Source: Marinoscillum furvescens DSM 4134
GTDB lineage: Bacteria; Bacteroidota; Bacteroidia; Cytophagales; Cyclobacteriaceae
NCBI RefSeq assembly: GCF_003386095.1
Contig: NZ_QREG01000013.1
Coordinates: 104,501-168,500 of the forward strand
Length of the DNA stretch: 64,000 nt
Direction of reading: 5' to 3'
In this document: in pieces, positions 9,690-17,361 of the stretch
Numbering within the stretch: position 1 is the stretch's first letter
Layout: each line of letters begins with the position of its first letter
Position numbers and translations under genes: made by a program
The notes under the pieces: model-generated
Told to the model about the DNA's origin: nothing
Database searches by the model: none
The model's input: the letters and a program-made list of their open reading frames with translations, nothing else

Positions 9690-10117
9690 AGGTAGTGCTC
9701 GCCAATACGGAGGACTTGCAGCAAAAGGCCTTCGAAATCCGCCAGGAAGTGTTTGTGATAGAGCAGCGGGTGGATCGTGATGAAGAATTTGATGAATTTG
9801 AGGAGGTTTCACGGCACTTTGTAGCACTAGATGATGCGGGTCGGCCAATAGGCGCTGCACGCTGGCGAGTGACTGATAAAGGAATCAAATTGGAGCGCTT
9901 TGCCGTAAAGCGCACAGAGCGCGGCAAAGGAATTGGAGGTCTTTTGGTACAATCGGTGCTAGATGATATCAAAGATCAAAAAGGCAGTGGCCATTACCTT
10001 TATTTGCATGCACAGCTACCGGCTGTGGCTCTATATGAGAAGTTTGATTTTCAAACTCAAGGAGAGCAGTTTGAAGAATGCAACATCATGCACTACCATA
10101 TGTTTAAGCACAGTTAG
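9686..10117 (+). CDS. GNAT family N-acetyltransferase (ElaA-like)
   Basis: A 143-residue acetyltransferase of the GNAT superfamily. It shows the EIRQEVFVIEQRV opening typical of ElaA/YjcF-like members and the acetyl-CoA-binding loop in RFAVKRTERGKGIGGLLVQ. The C-terminal LYEKFDFQTQGEQFEE segment is also typical. Its substrate is unknown. The start overlaps the end of phoH by ATGA, so both are read from one message. A perfect hairpin separates it from comEC. Confidence 0.9.
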   Translation: MKVVLANTEDLQQKAFEIRQEVFVIEQRVDRDEEFDEFEEVSRHFVALDDAGRPIGAARWRVTDKGIKLERFAVKRTERGKGIGGLLVQSVLDDIKDQKGSGHYLYLHAQLPAVALYEKFDFQTQGEQFEECNIMHYHMFKHS

Positions 10118-10154
10118 ACTTAAAAAAACAATTTTCCCGTTGCATGTTAAGCCG

Positions 10155-10181
10155 GTTCTTCGGATATTCATACCGAAGAAC
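10155..10181 (+). promoter_or_regulatory. Perfect hairpin just upstream of the comEC start
   Basis: GTTCTTCGG and CCGAAGAAC form a 9-bp perfect stem with a 9-nt loop, ending 5 bases before the comEC ATG. No T tract follows, so it is not a normal terminator. In the message it would cover the ribosome landing region of comEC. Confidence 0.6.
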
Positions 10182-10186
10182 TAGTT

Positions 10187-12295
10187 ATGTATAAATGGAC
10201 CGCCTTTCCGTTTGTCAGGATTGCTATGTGCCTGATAGCAGGTGTTTTACTTGCGGATTATTTTGTGCCTACAGACTGGAGTAGTGTTTCATGGCATTAC
10301 CATCTCGCATTCGTGACGCTAGGGGCTTTGGTATACTACATTTTACCAGCAAACTGGCGAGGCTCCTGGTGTATGCTGCTGTTGGTAGTTCTCGGGACCC
10401 AACTAAACTATTGGAGTGACCATCGGCATGGACATAACCATTACACACATTTTGATCGAGTAGAAGCATTTACCGGACGTGTTACATCAGACCTGGTAGA
10501 GCGAAAAGACTACTATAGGTATGAAGTAGAAGTAAGCCATCTTCGTGTAGACTCAGGTGTGTATGAGACTACTGGTGAGGTGTATCTCTATGTGAAAAAA
10601 TCGAATGCACCTACCTATACCTATGGAGATGTGCTCGTAGTAAGAAAAGGCTTTTTTGAGGTCGCTACGCCAAAGAACCCCTATGAATTTGACTATCGGC
10701 AGTACCTTTCTTTGCAAAACATATACGCACATGCGTTTGTGAGCTCTGAAGATGTGAAAGTTCTTGGTCATGCACCGCCCAACAGCCTGTTGGCCATGGC
10801 ACTTCACATTCGTGTAAAAGCTCGCGAATTGCTGTTTGAGTGTATAAGGTCAACTCGCGAGCAGGCGATTGTGGTGGCGTTACTGCTGGGGGTAAAAGAT
10901 TACCTGGACAGTGAACTAAAAGAGGCCTATTCCTCAGCAGGGGCTATGCATGTGCTCGCTGTTTCAGGACTCCATGTGGGTATTGTTTACCTGCTGCTTT
11001 CGCTGGCTTTTAAACGCTTCAAAAACACGCTCGTAGGAGCAGTGGCTTTTGTATTGCTATCTCTGACGATTATTTGGTTGTATGCACTGGTTACAGGATT
11101 TTCTCCATCTGTGATGAGAGCGGCTACCATGTTTAGCGTAGTGATACTAAGTGATGGCTTACAGCGACGGTCCAATATCTTCAATTCCCTGGGTGTGGCC
11201 GCTGTTTTGTTGATTCTAATCAATCCCAAAATCATATATGCTGTGGGGTTTCAGCTGTCATTTGCTGCTGTGCTGGGCATTGTCCTGCTGCACGGACCCT
11301 TGTACCGGTTGTTGGACATTCAAGGTAAAGTACTGGACTATGTGTGGTCCATTACCTGTGTGTCTGTGGCAGCACAGTTGGCTACTTTTCCGCTCACGTT
11401 GCTATACTTTCATCAATTCCCAACTTATTTTCTGATCTCCAATCTGGTCGTTATTCCCGCTGCCACTGTGATGATGGTTGGCGGGTTGGTGGTGGTTGTT
11501 AGTGCAGCTATTTATTTGCCATTGGGTGCATTTCTGGGAGGATTGTACGAGTACTTTGTTTGGGTCATCAATGAGGTCGTGATGAGTATTGGGTATTTAC
11601 CGTTTCCGCTTTTCGACTGGCTCTATATGGAATCATGGGAGGTTTGGGTAGTGTATTTTTCACTGATATGTCTGATTATCGGTTTTCGAAGTTACAGGTA
11701 CAAATACCTCGTTTTAGCAGCTATGGGCTTTATGGTTTGGAATACCCATGTGATTTTCAGGGAAATCGATCGTGTCAACCAGCGCAAGCTTGTGTTTTAT
11801 GAATTGGAAGAAGGTATTGCTATCGATCTCATATCGGGGACGGAAGCACTGTTGTTATTGGATCGGGAAGCTATGGCGCATTTTAGTGAACTTCCCCCAC
11901 AAATTAACCCAAACAGACTGGCGCTAGGATTGCCCAAAATGCAGGAAAATGTACAGCTCATCGAAGATAGTGAGTTTGTAGAGCGACACGCCTTTTTTGA
12001 TCTGATAGAATGGCACGGAAAACGTGTAGCCCTCATCAAACAGGACCTTTCAGACTTTGCTCAGAAACACCCTGTGCATGCCGATGTGGTGTTTTTTCCT
12101 GATCACACTGTTTGGCTGGATAGCTTAGAAACGACAGGTCTGCAGTTGCTCGGGGCTGGACATAGATACTATCAGGTGAGGAAAGCTAAAGCTCATAAAA
12201 CAAATGTTCATAGCCTGACGTACGATGGTAGTTATGAGCTGATTTTTGGCCCTGAAGAGCTTAATGAGAGTAGGAAATTTCTTTCGTTTTTTTAA
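10187..12295 (+). CDS. comEC: ComEC/Rec2 family DNA uptake channel
   Basis: A 702-residue polytopic membrane protein that carries incoming single-stranded DNA across the inner membrane during natural transformation. It has N-terminal membrane helices, then a DUF4131-type soluble region (about 60-200) with YEFDYRQYL, then the competence domain of many helices with AMHVLAVSGLHVGI and FSPSVMRAATM. The C-terminal part is short and does not show a metallo-beta-lactamase HxHxDH motif, as is common in Bacteroidota. It is followed after 11 bases by recQ, probably in one transcript. Confidence 0.93.
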   Translation: MYKWTAFPFVRIAMCLIAGVLLADYFVPTDWSSVSWHYHLAFVTLGALVYYILPANWRGSWCMLLLVVLGTQLNYWSDHRHGHNHYTHFDRVEAFTGRVTSDLVERKDYYRYEVEVSHLRVDSGVYETTGEVYLYVKKSNAPTYTYGDVLVVRKGFFEVATPKNPYEFDYRQYLSLQNIYAHAFVSSEDVKVLGHAPPNSLLAMALHIRVKARELLFECIRSTREQAIVVALLLGVKDYLDSELKEAYSSAGAMHVLAVSGLHVGIVYLLLSLAFKRFKNTLVGAVAFVLLSLTIIWLYALVTGFSPSVMRAATMFSVVILSDGLQRRSNIFNSLGVAAVLLILINPKIIYAVGFQLSFAAVLGIVLLHGPLYRLLDIQGKVLDYVWSITCVSVAAQLATFPLTLLYFHQFPTYFLISNLVVIPAATVMMVGGLVVVVSAAIYLPLGAFLGGLYEYFVWVINEVVMSIGYLPFPLFDWLYMESWEVWVVYFSLICLIIGFRSYRYKYLVLAAMGFMVWNTHVIFREIDRVNQRKLVFYELEEGIAIDLISGTEALLLLDREAMAHFSELPPQINPNRLALGLPKMQENVQLIEDSEFVERHAFFDLIEWHGKRVALIKQDLSDFAQKHPVHADVVFFPDHTVWLDSLETTGLQLLGAGHRYYQVRKAKAHKTNVHSLTYDGSYELIFGPEELNESRKFLSFF

Positions 12296-12306
12296 CTTGA
12301 TACTTC

Positions 12307-14235
12307 GTGAGTAAGCCGATAGATGTACTAAAGAAATTCTGGGGGTATGAAGACTTTCGCCCACTGCAAAGCGAGATTATAGGAGCCGTTTTGGATCGCC
12401 AGACGGTATTGGCGCTGCTGCCTACCGGAGGTGGTAAGTCCATTTGTTTTCAAGTACCTGCGTTGTGCCTGGAAGGAATCTGTATAGTGGTGTCGCCGCT
12501 AATTGCGCTGATGAAAGATCAGGTAGAACAGCTGAAAAAACGAGGGATTAAGGCTGCAGCGATCTATTCAGGAATGAGTAGAAAAGAGATTGATATCACC
12601 CTTGACAATTGTATCTATGGTGATTTGAAATTTATCTATGTCTCTCCTGAGCGCATGAAAACAGAGCTGTTTTTGGAGCGTGCCCGACAGATGACTATCT
12701 CCATGTTGGCAGTGGATGAGGCACACTGTATTTCTCAGTGGGGATATGACTTTAGGCCACCCTATCTGGAAATCGCAGATTTCATTGAAAATATGGGTGT
12801 AGAGCGAGTCATTGCTCTCACAGCTTCAGCTACTCGGGAAGTCAAAAAAGATATACTTGATAAGCTAGGAATGCCAGAGGCGAGGGTATTCGAAAAGAGT
12901 TTTGCACGCGCAAACCTTAGCTATTCGGTATTTGAGCTGGAGCATAAAGAGGCCAAAATGCTTGAAATACTCCAACGAGTGCCAGGTAGCAGTGTGGTGT
13001 ATGTCAGGAGTAGGAAGCAAACCAAGGAAATTGCCGCCTTTTTACGGTCACAGGGAATTCAGGCCGATTTTTACCATGCTGGTTTAGCCGGCTCTGTACG
13101 TGCCGCCAAGCAAGATCACTGGGTGTCGGGAGATACTCGAGTCATGGTGTCCACCAATGCTTTTGGTATGGGGATCGATAAGCCAGATGTGCGGACGGTC
13201 ATCCATTACGACCTGCCAGACACTTTGGAAGCTTATTATCAGGAGGCCGGTAGGGCTGGGAGAGATGAACAAAAGGCGTTTGCAATACAGCTCTTTGCAG
13301 CTGTGGACCTGGAGAATTTGCAGCGTAGAACGGAGCAATCCGCGGTTTCCGTGGCGTTTATTCGTAAAGTGTATCAGGCACTAGCCAATTATTACAAACT
13401 GGCCGTAGGCAGCAACGCCTATTCGAGTTTTGAATTCGATTTTCCTGCATTTACACAAAACTTTGAGCTGCCATCTGTGGAGACATACCACGCATTAAAT
13501 AAACTTAGTGATGCAGGATTGATTGAGCTCAATGAATCCTTCAAAGAACAATCCAGGTTTATTTTTCAGCTAGACCAAAAAGAGCTCTATAAGTTTCAGG
13601 TGGCAAACAGAAACCTTGATCCGGTAATTAAGACCTTGCTAAGGTTGTATGGTGGAGAGTCATTCACTGCTTTTACGACCATCAAAGAGCAGGATATCGC
13701 CAAACTGCTGCAGGAATCCGTAGATCGGGCCATTAAGCAGTTGGAATTTTTACATCAGGCTGAGGTCATTGTATATCAAAAGAGCAGTGATCAGCCACGT
13801 ATTACGTTTTTGACACCCAGGTACGACGCTGCAAACTTGCCCTTGGATCAGGATCAGATTGCCTGGAGGCGCAAGGTAGCATTGGATAAAATGAATGCCG
13901 TAAAAGAATACGTAACACAAAACACCAAGTGCCGCAGTAGGGTGATTCAGATGTATTTTGATGAGGTGAGTTATCTGGACTGTGGAGTATGTGATGTGTG
14001 CCTGTCGCGTCACAAGAAGCAACAAGCCATGCCATTTCAGCCAGTATTGGAGTTTTTGAAAGGTGAGCCCAAATCAGAAGATGAGATCATCAACCATTTT
14101 GACCAGATCCATATGGAGGAGCTGGTGATGGCTTTAAGGTTACTATTGGACCGAAAAGAAGTGCTGATTACTACCGATGAGCGATTTGTAGCCAATAAGT
14201 CCGTGGAGGCATCGATGACTAAAGGGGATGAGTAG
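12307..14235 (+). CDS. recQ: RecQ family ATP-dependent DNA helicase, no HRDC domain seen (GTG start)
   Basis: A 642-residue 3'-to-5' superfamily 2 helicase for recombination and fork repair. Walker A (LPTGGGKS) lies near residue 40, DEAH (AVDEAHCISQWGYDFRPPY) near 137, and the motif VI region reads QEAGRAGRDEQ. A four-cysteine zinc site (CRSRVIQMYF then CGVCDVC) is at about 541-565. The last 70 residues look like a short helical or winged segment rather than an HRDC domain. GTG at 12307 is the start, 11 bases after comEC ends. The gene stops inside its own terminator. Confidence 0.93.
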   Translation: MSKPIDVLKKFWGYEDFRPLQSEIIGAVLDRQTVLALLPTGGGKSICFQVPALCLEGICIVVSPLIALMKDQVEQLKKRGIKAAAIYSGMSRKEIDITLDNCIYGDLKFIYVSPERMKTELFLERARQMTISMLAVDEAHCISQWGYDFRPPYLEIADFIENMGVERVIALTASATREVKKDILDKLGMPEARVFEKSFARANLSYSVFELEHKEAKMLEILQRVPGSSVVYVRSRKQTKEIAAFLRSQGIQADFYHAGLAGSVRAAKQDHWVSGDTRVMVSTNAFGMGIDKPDVRTVIHYDLPDTLEAYYQEAGRAGRDEQKAFAIQLFAAVDLENLQRRTEQSAVSVAFIRKVYQALANYYKLAVGSNAYSSFEFDFPAFTQNFELPSVETYHALNKLSDAGLIELNESFKEQSRFIFQLDQKELYKFQVANRNLDPVIKTLLRLYGGESFTAFTTIKEQDIAKLLQESVDRAIKQLEFLHQAEVIVYQKSSDQPRITFLTPRYDAANLPLDQDQIAWRRKVALDKMNAVKEYVTQNTKCRSRVIQMYFDEVSYLDCGVCDVCLSRHKKQQAMPFQPVLEFLKGEPKSEDEIINHFDQIHMEELVMALRLLLDRKEVLITTDERFVANKSVEASMTKGDE

Positions 14236-14255
14236 GAGAGTTACTCTCCTTTTTT
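14234..14255 (+). terminator. Terminator overlapping the recQ stop codon
   Basis: AGGAGAG and CTCTCCT form a 7-bp stem with a TTA loop, followed by TTTTTT. It covers the recQ stop and the stop of the convergent gene at 14241, a very compact junction. Confidence 0.85.
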
Positions 14256-14786
14256 GGAGCCGGCTGGTTTTACATGTTTCCAGGAGTCTCCGCGTTTTAT
14301 ACTAAAAATGGTCCCCACAGATACCCCAAACTGTTTTGCTATGATCTTCACACGTGTTTTTCGATTAGGGTCAGCCATCATCTTTTTGATTACTGCCACT
14401 TGCGTACGTGTTAGCTTGTTGTTAGGGGTAAACTCCTTATCATAGGTATACGCAGACTTATGGTACTTGCTCATGTGCTCCTTAAACTCCTCTTTGCTTA
14501 CCCATTTTAGATTAGCAGCTTCAGGATTTCCCTTGTTTTCATCTTTGAAGATGATATGGGTATGACCTTCAGGATTGGGCACATAGAGTTCTGCCACTAC
14601 CTTGTGCACGTAGATTAGGGTATTCTTCCCATCTTTCTTACGTGTAGGTATAGCACGGTACCCCATGTTTTTGTAGTGTTTAAGCAATTTAGGCGGGTCG
14701 AAATAAAGAGATTTTACTTCACCGTAATTACTGACCAAAAACTTGTTGCGGATTTGCTCGTTTTCCCAGACTTTCCATTCTTCCAT
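14241..14786 (-). CDS. NUMOD4/HNH-like DNA-binding protein, catalytic His apparently lost
   Basis: A 181-residue protein built like parts of homing endonucleases. Residues 1-45 fit NUMOD4 (EEWKVW ... VSNYGEVKS), then an HNH_3-like segment (VHKVVAELYVPNPEGH ... NLKWVS), then a C-terminal helix-turn-helix (LTRTQVAVIKKMM ... IAKQFGVSVGTIFSIKRG). In active HNH_3 proteins the middle motif reads NHIDGNK; here the same place reads IFKDENK, so the Asn-His pair is missing. It may be a domesticated DNA-binding regulator. GTG at 14789 directly precedes the ATG at 14786; I prefer the ATG. Confidence 0.8.
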   Translation of the reverse strand: MEEWKVWENEQIRNKFLVSNYGEVKSLYFDPPKLLKHYKNMGYRAIPTRKKDGKNTLIYVHKVVAELYVPNPEGHTHIIFKDENKGNPEAANLKWVSKEEFKEHMSKYHKSAYTYDKEFTPNNKLTRTQVAVIKKMMADPNRKTRVKIIAKQFGVSVGTIFSIKRGDSWKHVKPAGSKKGE

Positions 14787-14842
14787 CACAATGGAGGATT
14801 CTTTAGGTCAAAAATACCTATTTTTTTGATAATCAGCAGGAT

Positions 14843-14878
14843 AAAAAAAAGAGTGTACCAAAAAGCACACTCTTTTTT
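14843..14878 (-). terminator. Terminator downstream of pgk (bidirectional form)
   Basis: AAAAAAGAGTGT and ACACTCTTTTTT form a 12-bp perfect stem with a 10-nt loop. A-tracts and T-tracts on both sides let it act in either direction. It lies 29 bases past the pgk stop. Confidence 0.88.
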
Positions 14879-14906
14879 AGACATCCTCAATAAAAATCCT
14901 TTAAAA

Positions 14907-16109
14907 TCAGTCTTTTTTCTCTTCTAACGCAGCTACACCAGGGAGTACCTTACCCTCCATGTATTCAAGAAGTGCACCACCTCCTGTACTTACGTAAGAT
15001 ACTTTGTCTCCATACCCCAGGTTATTGACTGCAGATGCTGAGTCTCCTCCACCTATGAGAGAAAACGCTCCCTTCTCGGTTGCTTTTACTACAGACTTGG
15101 CAATTTCTTCTGTGCCTACTGCAAAGGCCGGGAATTCAAATACACCCATTGGGCCATTCCAGAGTATAGTTTGTGACTTTTCTACCACATCGGCAAATAA
15201 CTTCACAGATTCCGGGCCAATGTCAAGACCTTCCCATTCGTCAGGGATTTCTCCTGCTTTTACGGTTTGCTTGTTGGCGTCTTTGGCAAAATCATCAGCT
15301 ATCACTGTATCTACAGGCAGTATGAGGTTTACACCTTTTTCTTTTGCCTTAGCCTTTAGCTCTTTGGTGAGTGGCATGCGGTCAGCTTCGAGTAGCGACT
15401 TGCCTATTTTACCACCTTCTGCTTTAGAAAAGGTGTAAGACATACCACCACCTATGATCAGATTGTCGGCTACATCCAGCAGGCGCTCAATGATCAATAT
15501 TTTATCTGAAACTTTGGCACCTCCCATGATTGCGGTAAATGGACGCTTAGGCTCACCCAGAACTTTCTCTGCGTTTTCGAGCTCTTGCTTCATCACATAT
15601 CCACAGCACTTATCTTTAAAAGAGCCTGCCACAATAGTAGTAGAGGCATGTGCACGGTGTGCAGTACCAAAGGCATCATTTACATAGATGTCACCCAGGC
15701 TGGCTAGTTTTTTTGCGAATGCTTCATCTCCTTTCGTTTCTTCTTTATAGAAACGTACGTTTTCCAAAAGCAGCACTTCACCATTTCCAAGCGATTTGCT
15801 TTTTTCGGCAGCTTCTTCGCCGATGCAGTCACTTGCAAAGTGTACACTCACTCCCAGTTTTTCGCTGAGGTCTGGAATGATGTGCTTGAGTGAAAACTTC
15901 TCTTCAGGACCCGATTTTGGTCGGCCCAGGTGGCTCATCAAGATCGCAGATCCGCCTTCATCTATTATTTTTTTGATCGTAGGAACAGCAGCTCTCAGAC
16001 GTGTGTCATCCGTTACTTTATAGTTCTCATCGAGTGGAACATTAAAGTCTACACGTATTAGTGCTTTTCGGTTTCTAAAGTTAAAATCATCTATGGTTCT
16101 CATATCCAC
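14907..16109 (-). CDS. pgk: Phosphoglycerate kinase
   Basis: A 400-residue glycolytic enzyme that transfers the phosphate of 1,3-bisphosphoglycerate to ADP. Family hallmarks are all present: [10 protein letters not shown] near the start, [39 protein letters not shown], the [10 protein letters not shown] motif, and the C-terminal nucleotide loop [13 protein letters not shown] with [14 protein letters not shown]. Length is exactly normal. The ATG at 16103 (MRTIDDF) is an alternative and perhaps better start than 16109. It stands alone between the NUMOD4 gene and the Sua5 gene. Confidence 0.97.
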   Translation of the reverse strand: MDMRTIDDFNFRNRKALIRVDFNVPLDENYKVTDDTRLRAAVPTIKKIIDEGGSAILMSHLGRPKSGPEEKFSLKHIIPDLSEKLGVSVHFASDCIGEEAAEKSKSLGNGEVLLLENVRFYKEETKGDEAFAKKLASLGDIYVNDAFGTAHRAHASTTIVAGSFKDKCCGYVMKQELENAEKVLGEPKRPFTAIMGGAKVSDKILIIERLLDVADNLIIGGGMSYTFSKAEGGKIGKSLLEADRMPLTKELKAKAKEKGVNLILPVDTVIADDFAKDANKQTVKAGEIPDEWEGLDIGPESVKLFADVVEKSQTILWNGPMGVFEFPAFAVGTEEIAKSVVKATEKGAFSLIGGGDSASAVNNLGYGDKVSYVSTGGGALLEYMEGKVLPGVAALEEKKD

Positions 16110-16140
16110 TTATTTTAGCGCTAAATTGTTTGATCTGTTT

Positions 16141-16165
16141 AAAAAAGCAAAGCTTCCGCAGCTTT
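16141..16165 (-). terminator. Weak terminator at the end of the Sua5 gene
   Basis: On the minus strand AAAGCT, loop GCGGA and AGCTTT form a short AT-rich stem followed by GCTTTTTT. It overlaps the stop codon region at 16164. Confidence 0.45.
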
Positions 16166-17123
16166 ATCTTACTGAGGCCCGCTTGAGACGGTCGTTAATC
16201 GCCCTGCCGAGCCCTATATCGGGAAATTTTTCTGTGAGTATAATGCTTACGCCTCGCTCATCCATGGAGCGAAGTGCCCCAAACAGGTTTCTGGCTGCTT
16301 CATCCAGATTCCCTGATGGCGAGAGTGTTATTTGGCGGTCAGCATCTAAATGTTCAAACTGCCGCTGATAGCTGATGACTCCATAGGTCTCATTGGAATG
16401 TTCAGCCATTAGGTTTTCCAAATCTCCAATGCGCAGGGTCTTGCCAGGGGCATAGTGTGACTTTAGCATGCCCGGAGCCATAGGATCAGAGCTATGGTTG
16501 ACCTGTATATGCACCGAACCCACTACTGCTTCAATGTCTTCTATTTGTTTGCCTCCAAGCCGGTAGACTATGGCCTCTTCATTTTCGTCAAACCCTACGA
16601 TGGTTGATTCGATGCCTATCGAACATTCGCCACCATCCAGAATGTACGGAATTTTGCTGCCTAGCTGCTTGTCTACGTGATGTGCCGTAGTAGGGGACAC
16701 ATAGCCAAAAGGATTTGCGCTGGGTGCAGCTAGTGGAAAATCAAGTTCGCCGAGGAGTTCGAGAGCGACAGGGTGTTTTGGGATTCGTACAGCCACCGTA
16801 GGCAGTCCGGAAGTAAGCAGATCGGGTATATGGGACTTTTTCTCAAGAAGCATCGTCAATGGGCCGGGCCAAAATGCCTCGGCTAGCTGTTGTGCTTTGT
16901 AGGGGAGGTGGGAGACAATAGCTTTCACCTTTTCCAGCGAGTTTGTATGTGCAATCAGTGGGTCAAACTTTGGTCGGTTTTTGACCTTGAAGATGTCCAA
17001 AATAGCAGCCTCATTCAGTGCATTGCCCGCCAAACCATAGACGGTTTCGGTGGGCATGGCCACAAGTTTGCCTTCGCGTAGGAGGGTGACTGCATCAGCT
17101 ATATTGGTACCTATTTCTGCCAT
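16164..17123 (-). CDS. L-threonylcarbamoyladenylate synthase, Sua5 type
   Basis: A 319-residue enzyme that makes threonylcarbamoyl-AMP from threonine, bicarbonate and ATP, the first step of t6A tRNA modification. Residues 10-200 are the YrdC domain (LREGKLVAMPTETVYGLAGNA, FKVKNRPKFDPLIAH, LAAPSANPFGYVSPTTA, GGECSIGIESTIV). A linker with SHYAPGK follows and then the C-terminal Sua5 domain (RNLFGALRSMDE, GLGRAINDRLKRAS), which separates it from short TsaC. Length and domains are complete. Confidence 0.95.
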   Translation of the reverse strand: MAEIGTNIADAVTLLREGKLVAMPTETVYGLAGNALNEAAILDIFKVKNRPKFDPLIAHTNSLEKVKAIVSHLPYKAQQLAEAFWPGPLTMLLEKKSHIPDLLTSGLPTVAVRIPKHPVALELLGELDFPLAAPSANPFGYVSPTTAHHVDKQLGSKIPYILDGGECSIGIESTIVGFDENEEAIVYRLGGKQIEDIEAVVGSVHIQVNHSSDPMAPGMLKSHYAPGKTLRIGDLENLMAEHSNETYGVISYQRQFEHLDADRQITLSPSGNLDEAARNLFGALRSMDERGVSIILTEKFPDIGLGRAINDRLKRASVR

Positions 17124-17157
17124 TTTCGCAATTCAACCACAATTATCTTCAAAAATA

Positions 17158-17187
17158 TTGACAACTGTATAAGGCGGTATATATTTA
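17158..17187 (+). promoter_or_regulatory. Bacteroidota-type promoter for the 51-residue membrane protein
   Basis: TTG at 17158-17160, a 19-nt spacer and TATATTTA at 17180-17187 match the -33/-7 consensus (TTG, TAnnTTTG) in 10 of 11 fixed places. It sits 18 bases before an ATG at 17206. Confidence 0.65.
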
Positions 17188-17205
17188 CGAAATAAACCTA
17201 CGGCT

Positions 17206-17361
17206 ATGAATAAAAGTACCCGAAATACGCTTCGATTAATCTCTGTAATTATAGTATTGGCACTGGTTCTAATGGAACTGTCCATCATACCTAACCTGCT
17301 CAATTACAAGTTTTGGTTTATGGTGGCGGCATATGCGCTGGCGCTGATTACCTATCGTTAG
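17206..17361 (+). CDS. Small membrane protein, 51 residues
   Basis: ATG at 17206 opens a 51-residue reading frame: a basic N-terminus (MNKSTRNTLR), a hydrophobic segment of about 20 residues, a short turn with IPNLLNYK, and a second hydrophobic segment ending in Arg. This fits a two-helix hairpin in the inner membrane. A good promoter lies directly upstream. The stop codon overlaps the stop of the convergent 936-residue gene by 4 bases. Function is unknown. Confidence 0.65.
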   Translation: MNKSTRNTLRLISVIIVLALVLMELSIIPNLLNYKFWFMVAAYALALITYR

